Below are positions 55,504 through 64,000 of a stretch of 64,000 nt of DNA, one piece after another. The notes beneath the pieces are model-generated. The model did no database searches. It was not told the DNA's origin and was given only the letters and a program-made list of their open reading frames with translations. Position 1 is the first letter of the stretch; each line of letters starts with the position of its first letter. The translations under genes were made by a program, and so were the position numbers. Source of the DNA: Rosistilla ulvae (lineage in GTDB: Bacteria; Planctomycetota; Planctomycetia; Pirellulales; Pirellulaceae); contig NZ_CP036261.1 in NCBI RefSeq assembly GCF_007741475.1, positions 6,015,798-6,079,797 of the forward strand, given 5' to 3'.

Positions 55504-58033
55504 CCTCGAGAACAGGGGCCGTTTGGTATCGGAAAGGTCTACTCAACACGATCGCCGTTGCGATGTCCCGGAATTTCCAGCCATCCGCTTCGGTCGCCGC
55601 GACGATATCTTCCACCACACACTCATCCTGCCGCGTCAATTCGCGGCCCAGTGCGTAGGTCATCAATCGCCGGGTGAGTTCGGTTACAAACATCGTGCCG
55701 CGAGTCTCTCGCAGCATCGCAATCATCTGCTGTGCATCGTCGAACGATTCTCCGCTAGGGAGCGTTCCGGAGGCGTCGATCGGATGTTTTCCATCGCGAT
55801 CTCGCCACTGCCCGGTGACATCAAAATGTTCGAAGCTGAATCCGATCTGATCCATCACGCGGTGGCACGAGGCGCACATCGCATTGTCGCGATGGATCGC
55901 CAATTGCTCGCGGAGCGGAGCGTCGGGATTCGATTCGTTGGTCGCCTCTAGTTCGGGGACGCCCGCGGGTGGATCCGGCGGCGGGGTACCAAGGATGTTC
56001 TCCATCACCCACTTACCCCGCTTTACCGGCGAGGTGCGAGTGGGATTGCTGGTTAGCATCAGGATGCTGGCTTGAGTCAGGATCCCCTTGCGACCGGTTC
56101 CCTTCAGCGAGACGCGGCGGAACTCATCCCCCTCAACGCCTTCGATGCCGTAGTGATCGGCCAAGCGTTGGTTCAGGAACGTGTCTTGCGAATCTAGCAG
56201 GCTCAGCACGCTGCCATCGCCTCGCATGCAATCCGTAAACGTCAGACGCGTTTCCTGGATCATCGCCTCGCGCAGCTTTTCGTCGAATTTGGGGAACTGC
56301 TTTGGATCGGGGGCCAAACCGCTGAGGTTTCGCAAGCCGAGCCATTGGTCGGCGAAGTTCTCCACCAACGCTTCCCCCTTGGGCTCTGCGAGCATCCGGT
56401 TGACTTCGCTTCGCAGCACCGCTTCGTCGGTCAATTTTCCCTGCTTGGCAAGATCGCGGAGCCGATTGTCGGGCATCGAAGCCCAGAACATATAGGACAA
56501 CCGACTGGCCAATTGATACGGATCCAATGCGACCAGCTCGCCCGGCTTCGCACCTTCGCTTGGCAATTCGCTGCGGAACAGGAAGCGAGGCGAAAGGAGC
56601 GACGCGGTGATCGCGACCTGCATGCCCCGTTCGAAGGTCTCTTCGCGTTGGACAGCGACATCGACCAGCGCCGCATAACGGGCGACGGTTTCGTCGTCGA
56701 CGGGCGAACGGAACGCCAGCGGCAGATACTCTTTCAGATTCTCTTTGGCTGCATCGAGTGTCGAACGTTTGTTTCGTTGGGGGCGATGGCGAAGCAGTTG
56801 CCAGTGCGTTCCCGAGAGTCGCTCTTTGGGAATCCCGTAAGGACCTTCGAAGTACATCCCCCGCATCCGGAACTTCGGCAGCTTGTCGTCGTCCTTCTTC
56901 TCGTCGTCCTTCTTCTCGTCGTCCTTCTTCTCGTCGTCCTTCTTCTCGTCGCCCTTCTTCTCGTCGCCCTTCTTCTCGTCGCCCTTCTTCTCGTCACCCT
57001 TCTTCTCGTCGCCCTTCTTCTCGTCGCCCTTCTTCTCGTCGCCCTTCTTCTCGTCGCCCTTCTTCTCGTCGCTCTTCTTTTCGTCGCTCTTGACGGCGCG
57101 AATGTCGATCGTGTGCTTCCCCTTGGTCAGCTTCACTTTGAGCGTTTGGCGATGGACGCCACCGGTGCTATCGCGGAATTTGAAGGTCGTCTTGCCGAGC
57201 GATGTCTCGCCATCGAGGAAGGCTTCGAGCGTGACCGTCGAATCTTTTTCAACCGCAGCGGCTTCGACGATCAATCCATAATCGCCGTCGTAGGGCGATT
57301 CGAACTCGCCATGAATCTCGCCATCGCCATCGATCGTATGGATTTCAAAGTTGTTCGTCGTGTAGTTGCCTTTGATCTGGACCTTGTCGGATTGCCAGCG
57401 GGCGTCGATCTTGGTCAGAGTCCTCGGATCGGTCACAGCGACGGCAGCGACCGTCTCCGCCGCTTCGACATATTTCTCCAACAGCATCGGCGGCAGGGTC
57501 AGCACGTCGCCGTTGTTGTCGAAGCCAGCACCCACCTCGTCCGATGGAAACGCGTCGGCGGGACGGATCGTCACGCCAAACAGATCGCGGATCGTGTTGT
57601 TGTATTCGTTTCGATTCAGCCGCCGAACGGTCACCTTCCCCGGCTTGGCATCGAGATCGCAATCGTCGCCATAAAGCGTCCCCTCGATCAGCGCCAGCAA
57701 AGTCTTTCGCTCTTCGTCGGTGGGCTGGTCGACATCCCCCGGAGGCATCGATCCAAATTCGACCTGCTTGATCGTCTCTTTCCACATGCTCTCCGCAGCG
57801 ATCAAACTCTCGGCAGCCGCGAAGCCCTCCAGATTGACTTCCGCCTCCTGCGTGTCGTTGCTGTGGCAGTCGAAACAGTACTTCTCCAGCAACGGAACCG
57901 CTTGGGCGGGCCAGAGGTCATCGCCGCGGAGCGCAGCGGTGGCCATACCATGAAGGAGCAAAATGCCAAGCAGAAAACGGAACTGTGGGATGCGCACGGT
58001 GCAAGCGGGGGGAAGGGTAGGCGGGATATGCAC
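55484..58033 (-). CDS. DUF1592 family haem protein (DUF1587/1592/1588/1585) with DEKK repeats
   Basis: 849 residues. Signal peptide, then a c-type haem motif CFDCH near residue 53 (planctomycete cytochrome C domain), DUF1587 (VTVRRLNRNEYNNTIRDLFGV), a carbohydrate-binding-like insert at about 210-310, a low-complexity array of 13 DEKK pentapeptides (about 316-380), then DUF1592, DUF1588 (GILTQASILMLTSNPTRTSPVKRGKWV) and DUF1585 at the C-terminus with another CASCH haem-type motif. Start is GTG at 58033. Works with the overlapping DUF1552 gene. Confidence 0.92.
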   Translation of the reverse strand: MHIPPTLPPACTVRIPQFRFLLGILLLHGMATAALRGDDLWPAQAVPLLEKYCFDCHSNDTQEAEVNLEGFAAAESLIAAESMWKETIKQVEFGSMPPGDVDQPTDEERKTLLALIEGTLYGDDCDLDAKPGKVTVRRLNRNEYNNTIRDLFGVTIRPADAFPSDEVGAGFDNNGDVLTLPPMLLEKYVEAAETVAAVAVTDPRTLTKIDARWQSDKVQIKGNYTTNNFEIHTIDGDGEIHGEFESPYDGDYGLIVEAAAVEKDSTVTLEAFLDGETSLGKTTFKFRDSTGGVHRQTLKVKLTKGKHTIDIRAVKSDEKKSDEKKGDEKKGDEKKGDEKKGDEKKGDEKKGDEKKGDEKKGDEKKDDEKKDDEKKDDEKKDDDKLPKFRMRGMYFEGPYGIPKERLSGTHWQLLRHRPQRNKRSTLDAAKENLKEYLPLAFRSPVDDETVARYAALVDVAVQREETFERGMQVAITASLLSPRFLFRSELPSEGAKPGELVALDPYQLASRLSYMFWASMPDNRLRDLAKQGKLTDEAVLRSEVNRMLAEPKGEALVENFADQWLGLRNLSGLAPDPKQFPKFDEKLREAMIQETRLTFTDCMRGDGSVLSLLDSQDTFLNQRLADHYGIEGVEGDEFRRVSLKGTGRKGILTQASILMLTSNPTRTSPVKRGKWVMENILGTPPPDPPAGVPELEATNESNPDAPLREQLAIHRDNAMCASCHRVMDQIGFSFEHFDVTGQWRDRDGKHPIDASGTLPSGESFDDAQQMIAMLRETRGTMFVTELTRRLMTYALGRELTRQDECVVEDIVAATEADGWKFRDIATAIVLSRPFRYQTAPVLEDENDGT
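56893..57087. repeat. 15-bp coding repeat, 13 units
   Basis: CTTCTTCTCGTCG-type units encode 13 copies of X-DEKK on the minus strand (three D, eight G, two S in gene-reverse order). Lies inside the DUF1592 gene between the carbohydrate-binding-like insert and the DUF1592 domain. Confidence 0.97.
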
Positions 58034-58245
58034 CTGCAGGGAGCAGGCACACTAAATGGGTGGGCTAGCAGTCTAGTCTCTTATTGTACCCGAGCGACTG
58101 GCGAATTCCAATCCGAAATTTGTCGGCCGAACTTCGCAGGGGTTGGGATTTGCGGCCGAAGGGGGTTGCGGTAACCTATCTAGCAGGCGAACTCGGATTG
58201 CCGAAAATTGCAGTTGGCGCAGAAGCGGTACAGGAGACAGATGGT

Positions 58246-59154
58246 ATGCCGGTAGTCATTCATGATCAGGGTGAACGCCCTCTAGTCGTTCATTCGGAAC
58301 TTCGCGGCCCCATTCGCCAGTTGAGTTTTTTGCGACGATCGTTGTTGTTTGCCGAGCTATCAATGCTCAGCTACAACGACGAGCGCGAGGCGCGGCAAGC
58401 CGCCAACGCTATCGGTTTTTCGATCGTCAAGTTTTTTGACAACGATGGGTCTCAAGCCTACCAATTTGCCAACGATTACGACTGCGTCATCGCTTCGCGG
58501 GGAACCGAACCACACGAATGGAACGACATCCAGGCCGATGCCAACGCCGCGACGGTCTTGGCCGAGACTGCCGGCCGCGTCCACCGAGGCTTTAAAAAAG
58601 AGGTCGATGACCTGTGGCCGATGCTTGAAACGGTGCTCAAGTCGAACGATCGCCCCCTGTGGTTCTGTGGGCATTCGCTGGGGGGGGCCATGGCGACGAT
58701 CTGTGCAGGTCGCTGCTTCCTCTCCTACATCGCTAGTAATCCCGAAGAACTCTATACCTTCGGCAGCCCGCGCGTGGGGGACCGCCGGTACGTGAACTAC
58801 GTCAAACTAACGCATTACCGCTGGGTCAATAACAATGATATCGTCACCCGCGTCCCTCCGACGTGGTTGGGGTATCGCCACCGGGGAAACGAGATCTATC
58901 TCGATTACCAAGGTCGCATCCGCAAGCTTGAAGGTTGGTGGCGAACCCAAGATCGTCTGCATGGTTTCCTGCGAGGCCTGCGAAAATTTAACATCGACCA
59001 TTTCAGCGACCACAGCATCCACCGCTACATCGAAGCGATCTTGCACGCGATGTACGAAGAGGAGGGGATCAGCGAGCCACCCGAACCGGCAAAGCTCTCT
59101 CCACCAACCCCTCACCTAGCCGAAGGGCAATCGAACAGGGCGACGCAGCAGTAG
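58246..59154 (+). CDS. Class 3 lipase family protein
   Basis: 302 residues, alpha/beta hydrolase. Nucleophile motif LWFCGHSLGGAMA (Ser), oxyanion region ASRGTEPHEWNDI, Asp in VNNNDIVTRVPP and a C-terminal His in FSDHSIHRYI. ATG at 58246 is chosen because CAGGAGACAG precedes it at proper spacing; the longer open frame from 58084 has no matching N-terminus. No signal peptide, so probably cytoplasmic. Divergent from the DUF1592 gene. Confidence 0.85.
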   Translation: MPVVIHDQGERPLVVHSELRGPIRQLSFLRRSLLFAELSMLSYNDEREARQAANAIGFSIVKFFDNDGSQAYQFANDYDCVIASRGTEPHEWNDIQADANAATVLAETAGRVHRGFKKEVDDLWPMLETVLKSNDRPLWFCGHSLGGAMATICAGRCFLSYIASNPEELYTFGSPRVGDRRYVNYVKLTHYRWVNNNDIVTRVPPTWLGYRHRGNEIYLDYQGRIRKLEGWWRTQDRLHGFLRGLRKFNIDHFSDHSIHRYIEAILHAMYEEEGISEPPEPAKLSPPTPHLAEGQSNRATQQ

Positions 59155-59416
59155 CCAGCCCCTGTGGTGCAACGATTCTTCGATTCCTCCCGACCAATGC
59201 CTGCAAATTTAAAGCGGGCAATCTAGGTCGCGCCGCGCGAACAGCCAAGTGTTGCCGACGATCGCGATGATTCCAACCGTTCGGCTTGTGGCGGCCGATA
59301 ACGTGGACTGACGCAAGTCGATCGAGTCACCGCAAGCGTTCTTTTCGCGTCGTGGTGGCGATGGCTTGCGATACACGCTCCACAACTCTGTTGGCAATCC
59401 ATCGGGACAAAATCGA

Positions 59417-62080
59417 ATGCGTCCATTGCGAGATCTACTGCTTGGCAAGTCGAAAAAATCAAAGCCAAACAAAAAGCGAGTCCGTCGTGGACTACGACTC
59501 GAATCGCTGGAAGGTCGCCAATTGATGGCTGCCGATTTCGGCGGTATCACCGGCACCGTCTACAACGACCAGACCAACGATGGATTGACCGCCGACGATG
59601 TCGCGCCCCCCACCGTCACATTGCACTTGTTTCGCGATGGCGGCAACGGCACATTCGATTCGGCCGCCGGCGTGGCCGGTGGCGACGATGTGTTAGTGGC
59701 AACGCAAACGACCGATGCCAATGGCGAATATGCCTTCAATCGTCTGGTCGAAGGCGACTATTTCGTCGAACAGATTTTACCCGCTGGTTTGATCGCTCAG
59801 CCGGGCTCGGACGTTTCCGCAATGACATCGATCAATACGGCGGAAGCATCGGGCGTCGACGCGGGCGTGCAGGTCGACGACTTTTCTGAAGGCAGCCAAA
59901 GCTTGCAAGCCGACGCGGTAACAACCAGCGTGGAAAGCTTCTTTTCATCGCCCGCCGGCAGCCAATCGATCCTTGGACGCGAACGCGACCTGATGTTGAA
60001 CTACACGTCGGGACTGCGAGTGAACTTGGATGTCGACACCACCACTGGCGTCCTAACCTACAGTTCCGCTTCGGGTGCGGTCGGTGGCTACACGGTCGAT
60101 TACGACGGCATCGATGGCTCTGCAACTCTCGACGCAACCGGGCTCGGTGGAGTCGATCTGACAAACAACGGCAGCGCCGATCAATTGATGTTGATGATGG
60201 GAGCCGATATCGCTGGAGTCCCAATCACCATCACGGTCTTTACCGACGCAGGAAACTATTCCACGTTTTCGACGATGGTTCCGGTCACCGCCGGTGGCAT
60301 CGCATCGGATGAACTGCTGATTCCGATGACCGATTTCGATGCCAATCAGACCGGAACGGGAGCCGATTTCAACAACGTCGGTGCTATCCGCGTCGAGATC
60401 AGCGGAGCGGCGGCCTTCGACAGCCAGGTCTCCGTTGTGGGAACCCTTGGCCAAACCAACAAGACTGTCAACTTTGCCTTGTTCGATCCAATCACCCTCG
60501 GCAATCAGGTCTGGGAGGATCTGAACAACAACGGCCTCTTCGACTCGACCACCGAATCGGGCATCGAAAATGTTGCCGTGAATCTCTACGAAGATACCGA
60601 TGGGAATGGCCAATTCACCGCGGGGACCGATACTTTCATCGATTCGACAACCACCGACGCTTCGGGAATCTATACGTTCACCAACTTGTTGCCGGGCGAC
60701 TACATCGTCCAGCTCCCCGAATCGAACTTCGACACCGGTGGAGTGCTGAACAATTTTGTCTCCAGCACAGGCGTCGCCGATCCGAACAACGACATCGACA
60801 ACGACGACAATGGTGTGATGCTGGCCGGGCAGGGAATTGTATCGGCCGCGATCACGCTGTTGGCCAATTCCGAACCGACCAACGACGGCGATACCAACAG
60901 CGACACCAACCTGTCGCTCGACTTCGGGGTCGTCTCGACACTCGACATTCAGGTCGTCAAATCGCTCAGCACCACAACGCCAACGGCCATTGCCGGCGAT
61001 CAATTGACCTACGTTTTAACGATCCTCAACAACGGCCCGATCGACGGTACCGGCGTGACCGTCACCGACACCTTGCCGGCGTCGCTATCGATCGTCAGCA
61101 TGACTTCGAGCCAAGGATCGGTCACGTCCAACGGCAATGCCCTCACCGCCGACTTGGGAAATTTGGCCAGCGGAGCGACGGCGACGATCACGGTCGTGAC
61201 CACGTTGGCTGCCTCGGCGGCCGGAACGGTTTCCAACACCGCCAACGTGACATCGAACGAGACCGATTCGGATCCCACCAACAACCAATCGACGGTCGTG
61301 AATACCATCACGCAGGAGACCGACCTGTCGATCACCAAGACCGACGTCGGCGACCCGACATCGCCCGGTAACACGATCGATTACAATTTGACGGTCACCA
61401 ACAACGGGCCCTCCAACGCAACCGGCGTCGTCGTGACCGACAACCTGCCGACCGGCGTAACCTTCGTCAGCGGTACCGGATCGCAGGGAACCGTCACGAA
61501 CAACAACGGTGTGATCACGGCAAACGTGGGGAATCTCGCGTCGGGCAGCACCGCCACGGTAACGATTCGCGTCAGCGTGGCATCGGGCACGACCGGAACG
61601 ATCTCCAACCAGGCGACCGTGACGGGCAACGAACCCGATCCGGTCACCACCAACAACAGTTCGTCGACCACCACGACGGTTCAACTGGCCAGCCTCAGTG
61701 GCTTCACCTATCTCGATGCCGACAACGACGGGGTTTTCGACGCTGGCGAAACGCCGCTCGAAGGAACCACGGTTCAATTGATCGGCACCGATCTGTTGGG
61801 AGCCGCGGTCAGCCTGACAACGGTCACCGATGCCACCGGCGCCTACACGTTCGACAACTTGAATCCAGGTACCTACCGCGTCGTCGAAACCCAACCTGCG
61901 GGCACCCGCGACGGCATCGATACCGCCGGCACCGGTGCGGACAACAACGGCACCGCGGGCAACGACACGATCGACGGAATCGTCTTGGGAACCGGCGACG
62001 CCGCGGTAAACTTCAACTTTGGCGAACAGCTGGAAATGTCCAAACGCCGCTTCCTCGCCTCGTTCGTCAACGGGCAATAG
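59417..62080 (+). CDS. Surface protein with SdrD B-like and DUF11 repeats
   Basis: 887 residues. Basic N-terminus followed by LRLESLEGRQLMAAD, the export-type motif common on planctomycete extracellular proteins. Three SdrD B-like modules (about 45-130, 365-480, 765-865; for example NGEYAFNRLVEGDYFVEQ and GAYTFDNLNPGTYRVVE) surround two DUF11 repeats (about 510-755, with DTLPASLSIVSMTSSQGSV and DNLPTGVTFVSGTGSQGTV). The C-terminus ends EMSKRRFLASFVNGQ, a Lys-Arg-x-Phe-Leu-Ala-Ser ending I associate with this group. ATG at 59417 replaces a far less likely TTG at 59366. Possible wall or matrix protein. Confidence 0.85.
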   Translation: MRPLRDLLLGKSKKSKPNKKRVRRGLRLESLEGRQLMAADFGGITGTVYNDQTNDGLTADDVAPPTVTLHLFRDGGNGTFDSAAGVAGGDDVLVATQTTDANGEYAFNRLVEGDYFVEQILPAGLIAQPGSDVSAMTSINTAEASGVDAGVQVDDFSEGSQSLQADAVTTSVESFFSSPAGSQSILGRERDLMLNYTSGLRVNLDVDTTTGVLTYSSASGAVGGYTVDYDGIDGSATLDATGLGGVDLTNNGSADQLMLMMGADIAGVPITITVFTDAGNYSTFSTMVPVTAGGIASDELLIPMTDFDANQTGTGADFNNVGAIRVEISGAAAFDSQVSVVGTLGQTNKTVNFALFDPITLGNQVWEDLNNNGLFDSTTESGIENVAVNLYEDTDGNGQFTAGTDTFIDSTTTDASGIYTFTNLLPGDYIVQLPESNFDTGGVLNNFVSSTGVADPNNDIDNDDNGVMLAGQGIVSAAITLLANSEPTNDGDTNSDTNLSLDFGVVSTLDIQVVKSLSTTTPTAIAGDQLTYVLTILNNGPIDGTGVTVTDTLPASLSIVSMTSSQGSVTSNGNALTADLGNLASGATATITVVTTLAASAAGTVSNTANVTSNETDSDPTNNQSTVVNTITQETDLSITKTDVGDPTSPGNTIDYNLTVTNNGPSNATGVVVTDNLPTGVTFVSGTGSQGTVTNNNGVITANVGNLASGSTATVTIRVSVASGTTGTISNQATVTGNEPDPVTTNNSSSTTTTVQLASLSGFTYLDADNDGVFDAGETPLEGTTVQLIGTDLLGAAVSLTTVTDATGAYTFDNLNPGTYRVVETQPAGTRDGIDTAGTGADNNGTAGNDTIDGIVLGTGDAAVNFNFGEQLEMSKRRFLASFVNGQ

Positions 62081-62105
62081 TCGGTTCGGAAGCGACCGGA
62101 TTCAG

Positions 62106-63137
62106 CTAACGTGGGGATCGAACGAGCAACTCGACCCCACTGCCGGGAACGGAACTGAAGATGACGCGTCCGTTTTCGATCCGGACGCCGTCGGCGGCGT
62201 CTTCGGCCAGCAGCGTCGCTCCGTCGAGATCGGCATAATCCAACAACGGCAGCAGCTGAGCGGCGGCCGAGATCCCGACTGTCGATTCGATCATACAGCC
62301 GACCATCGTCTTCATCCCGAGCTGGCGGGCTTGTCGCAACATTCGACTGCCAGGTGTCAGCCCGCCGCACTTGCACAGCTTGATGTTGATGCCATGAAAC
62401 AATCCTTGGCACTTCTGAACATCCTCCTCCGTTCGACAGCTCTCGTCGGCAATGATCGGCAGCCGGCTGTGCTCGAAGACCTCCAACTGTGCGGCCCGCG
62501 GCGCTTCGGCTGGTAACGGTTGCTCGATAAACTCAACTCCCAATTCCGCCAGCGCCAGAGAATTTGCGATCGTCTGTTCGGGCGTCCACGCGCAATTTGC
62601 ATCGACGCGAATCACCGCTTCGGTCTCCCGACGCAAAGCGCGAACGATCTCCAGATCATGTGGTGTGCCAAGCTTAATCTTGTAGATCGGCCAGTCCGGT
62701 TGGTCACGATATTTCCGCACCATCTGATCGATCGAATCGATTCCCAACGTATAGCTGGAATAAATTTCGGCGGGCTCTGACAATCCCAACGTTTCCGTCG
62801 TCCGAACGCCATTCAGCTTGCCGTAGAGATCGTAGGCAGCGGCATCGACCGCCGAGAGCGCAAACGTGTCGTCGGGAATCACAACTTGGCAACGCCCAAA
62901 CAGATCGCTCGGATGGACCGCGTCGCAACCGGCCAGCAGACCCTCGATCCGCTGCAGCGACGCCTCCAATGACTCATACGTATGCCCGTAATATTCATTG
63001 CAGGTGACCTCGCCGTAACCGGTGACCTCTCCGCGCGATAGGGCAACGATCAAAGACTGTTGATGACGCATTGTCCCGCGAGCGATCGTAAACGGATCCT
63101 TTAAGGGGAGTTCGATCCTGTGCGATTGCAGTTTCAC
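62106..63137 (-). CDS. dgcA: Enolase-superfamily epimerase, DgcA-like / dipeptide epimerase
   Basis: 343 residues, muconate-lactonizing subgroup of the enolase superfamily. Catalytic KxK in YKIKLG, metal ligands Asp in VDANCAW, Glu in IEQPL and Asp in ADESC, second Lys in INIKLCKCGG. Usually annotated as L-Ala-D/L-Glu epimerase. Because it is coupled to a DUF1611 gene (GTGA overlap at 63134-63137), it more likely acts as DgcA, converting N-acetyl-D-glutamate to N-acetyl-L-glutamate. Start codon is GTG at 63137. Confidence 0.85.
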   Translation of the reverse strand: MKLQSHRIELPLKDPFTIARGTMRHQQSLIVALSRGEVTGYGEVTCNEYYGHTYESLEASLQRIEGLLAGCDAVHPSDLFGRCQVVIPDDTFALSAVDAAAYDLYGKLNGVRTTETLGLSEPAEIYSSYTLGIDSIDQMVRKYRDQPDWPIYKIKLGTPHDLEIVRALRRETEAVIRVDANCAWTPEQTIANSLALAELGVEFIEQPLPAEAPRAAQLEVFEHSRLPIIADESCRTEEDVQKCQGLFHGINIKLCKCGGLTPGSRMLRQARQLGMKTMVGCMIESTVGISAAAQLLPLLDYADLDGATLLAEDAADGVRIENGRVIFSSVPGSGVELLVRSPR

Positions 63138-64000
63138 GCTCCGCTCCTTTCTTGTAGTCGCAAAACAGCATCGACCAGCAGGCCAGGGCCGTCGCGGTAG
63201 ACGTCGCAGACCGGCAAGCCCAATTGCTCCTGGACCTCGCGTTTCTCGATCTCCGCCTGCTCTGCCGTCAGATTCCGCCCGTTCATTGCAACGCCGATCA
63301 CCTGCGCCGGCGAACGTGCGGAGGCTAACGCTTCGTATAATTCGCGATAGTGTTGCAGCGATTTCAATGCAACATGAGGCATCCCTTTGACATGCGGTCG
63401 GCCCGCTTCATAACAAAGAATCAGACCCTGCGGGGCGCATCCGTGCAGCAGGCCGAGAGTGACCGCGGAGAAGGCAGGATGCGTAATGCTTCCCTGTCCT
63501 TCGATCAAAAGGATGTCGTGTTCTTCGTTCTGTTGGACCAGGTTTTCGACGGCACCGTTGACAAAATCGGAGACGACACAATCGACCGGTACGCCATTGC
63601 CGACGACCATGATCCCGGTCTGACCGGTTGCGAGGAACTTTGCATTCCGCTGACGCTCCTTCAGCCCGCGTTCCAGTTCCAGCATCGTCACCATCTTGCC
63701 GACGCTGCAGTCGTGCCCGACGGCGTGGATTCGCAGGCATCCGTCGCGAAACGAGATCCCGCTGGCGGTCTTGCGATGCAGGTTCCGACGAACATCGATC
63801 AACCGGCTGCCGCTCTGCTGCGCCGCCTGCCAGAGGTCGTCGTCCTCTACCAAAAATTCATGCAGCCCCGAGATCACATCCAGACCGCGATCCACTCCTT
63901 CGCCGATCGTCGTCCGCAGCGACTGTGGCATCGCTCCTCCGGCGGGAGAAATCCCGATGAACATCGCGTCGGGCGATTCGACGTCGGCGATCGATGCGAC
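63134..64000 (-). CDS. dgcN: DUF1611 / DgcN-like D-glutamate N-acetyltransferase, 5' part beyond window
   Basis: At least 289 residues visible; the frame is still open at the window's right edge, so the N-terminus is missing. C-terminal P-loop-like domain with VGHDCSVGKMVTMLELERGL and IEGQGSITHPAFSAVTLGLLHG, and a PSQ/AGRPHVKGMPHVALK segment typical of DUF1611. Characterised relatives (DgcN) acetylate D-glutamate; the adjacent DgcA epimerises the product, giving D-amino-acid use, for instance from peptidoglycan. Assignment rests on family and gene order. Confidence 0.82.
   Translation of the reverse strand, partial: VASIADVESPDAMFIGISPAGGAMPQSLRTTIGEGVDRGLDVISGLHEFLVEDDDLWQAAQQSGSRLIDVRRNLHRKTASGISFRDGCLRIHAVGHDCSVGKMVTMLELERGLKERQRNAKFLATGQTGIMVVGNGVPVDCVVSDFVNGAVENLVQQNEEHDILLIEGQGSITHPAFSAVTLGLLHGCAPQGLILCYEAGRPHVKGMPHVALKSLQHYRELYEALASARSPAQVIGVAMNGRNLTAEQAEIEKREVQEQLGLPVCDVYRDGPGLLVDAVLRLQERSGA

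Noticed and set aside
56893-57087. CRISPR-like array
   Set aside because: Units are 15 bp, contiguous without spacers, and lie inside a coding frame.
56345-58174. 609-residue plus-strand ORF with Val/Leu repeats
   Set aside because: It is the antisense of the DUF1592 gene, whose domains and haem motifs are clear.

Overview
This window is a stretch of planctomycete chromosome, most likely from the Pirellulales (Rhodopirellula/Rosistilla-like). The evidence is a set of families largely typical of that group: a DUF1559 pseudopilin-like protein beside a small carboxypeptidase-regulatory-like lipoprotein, the DUF1552/DUF1592 haem-protein pair, a redoxin–cytochrome c–copper-monooxygenase-like fusion, an SdrD/DUF11 surface protein with a LESLEGRQLMA export-type N-terminus, DUF1080 and PmoA-like proteins, and an L17 with lineage insertions. 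GTG and TTG starts are common, and intergenic DNA is rich in short dispersed repeats. I see no tRNA, rRNA, CRISPR array or transposase.

Layout. 0-3.4 kb: the redoxin/cytochrome fusion (cut by the left edge), DUF1559 protein and lipoprotein. 3.6-5.4 kb: an accessory island holding an HNH nuclease and an orphan addiction-module-type gene, bounded by a 96-bp direct repeat. 5.4-8.4 kb: lutABC for lactate oxidation. 8.7-14.3 kb: ppnP, a coiled-coil lipoprotein, a Uup-like ABC-F ATPase, an aminoacyl-tRNA-protein transferase, a periplasmic thioredoxin and a membrane protein with a zinc-finger-like motif. 14.3-18.8 kb: a long leader with an 11-bp minisatellite and a compact three-way-junction RNA candidate, then the B12-dependent ribonucleotide reductase nrdJ and folA, both serving DNA precursor supply. 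19.2-22.6 kb: a conserved unknown protein, a K+ channel and a methyltransferase. 22.7-25.5 kb: the rpsM-rpsK-rpoA-rplQ cluster without rpsD.

25.5-26.3 kb is a repeat-filled non-coding block. 26.3-32.1 kb: a GAF/SpoIIE-like protein lacking several metal ligands, a LOG protein, an F420-reductase-like NADP enzyme, a PmoA-like secreted protein and an aldo/keto reductase. 32.1-35.9 kb: sdhCAB. 36.3-43.8 kb: a response regulator, a His-rich secreted protein, a 2-Cys peroxiredoxin, an SGNH–DUF1080–MsrB fusion, a possible 29-residue membrane protein, a THUMP-like methyltransferase, a cysteine-rich metal-binding protein and an OmpA-type lipoprotein. 44.0-46.8 kb: coaE, rho, ribH. 46.9-53.9 kb: DUF58 and transglutaminase genes facing moxR and a TPR lipoprotein. 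54.2-64 kb: DUF1552/DUF1592, a class 3 lipase, the SdrD/DUF11 surface protein, and a dgcA-dgcN pair proposed for D-glutamate use (cut by the right edge).

The strongest candidate for something undescribed is the RNA element at 15059-15112, just upstream of nrdJ. The repeat-bounded HNH island is second.
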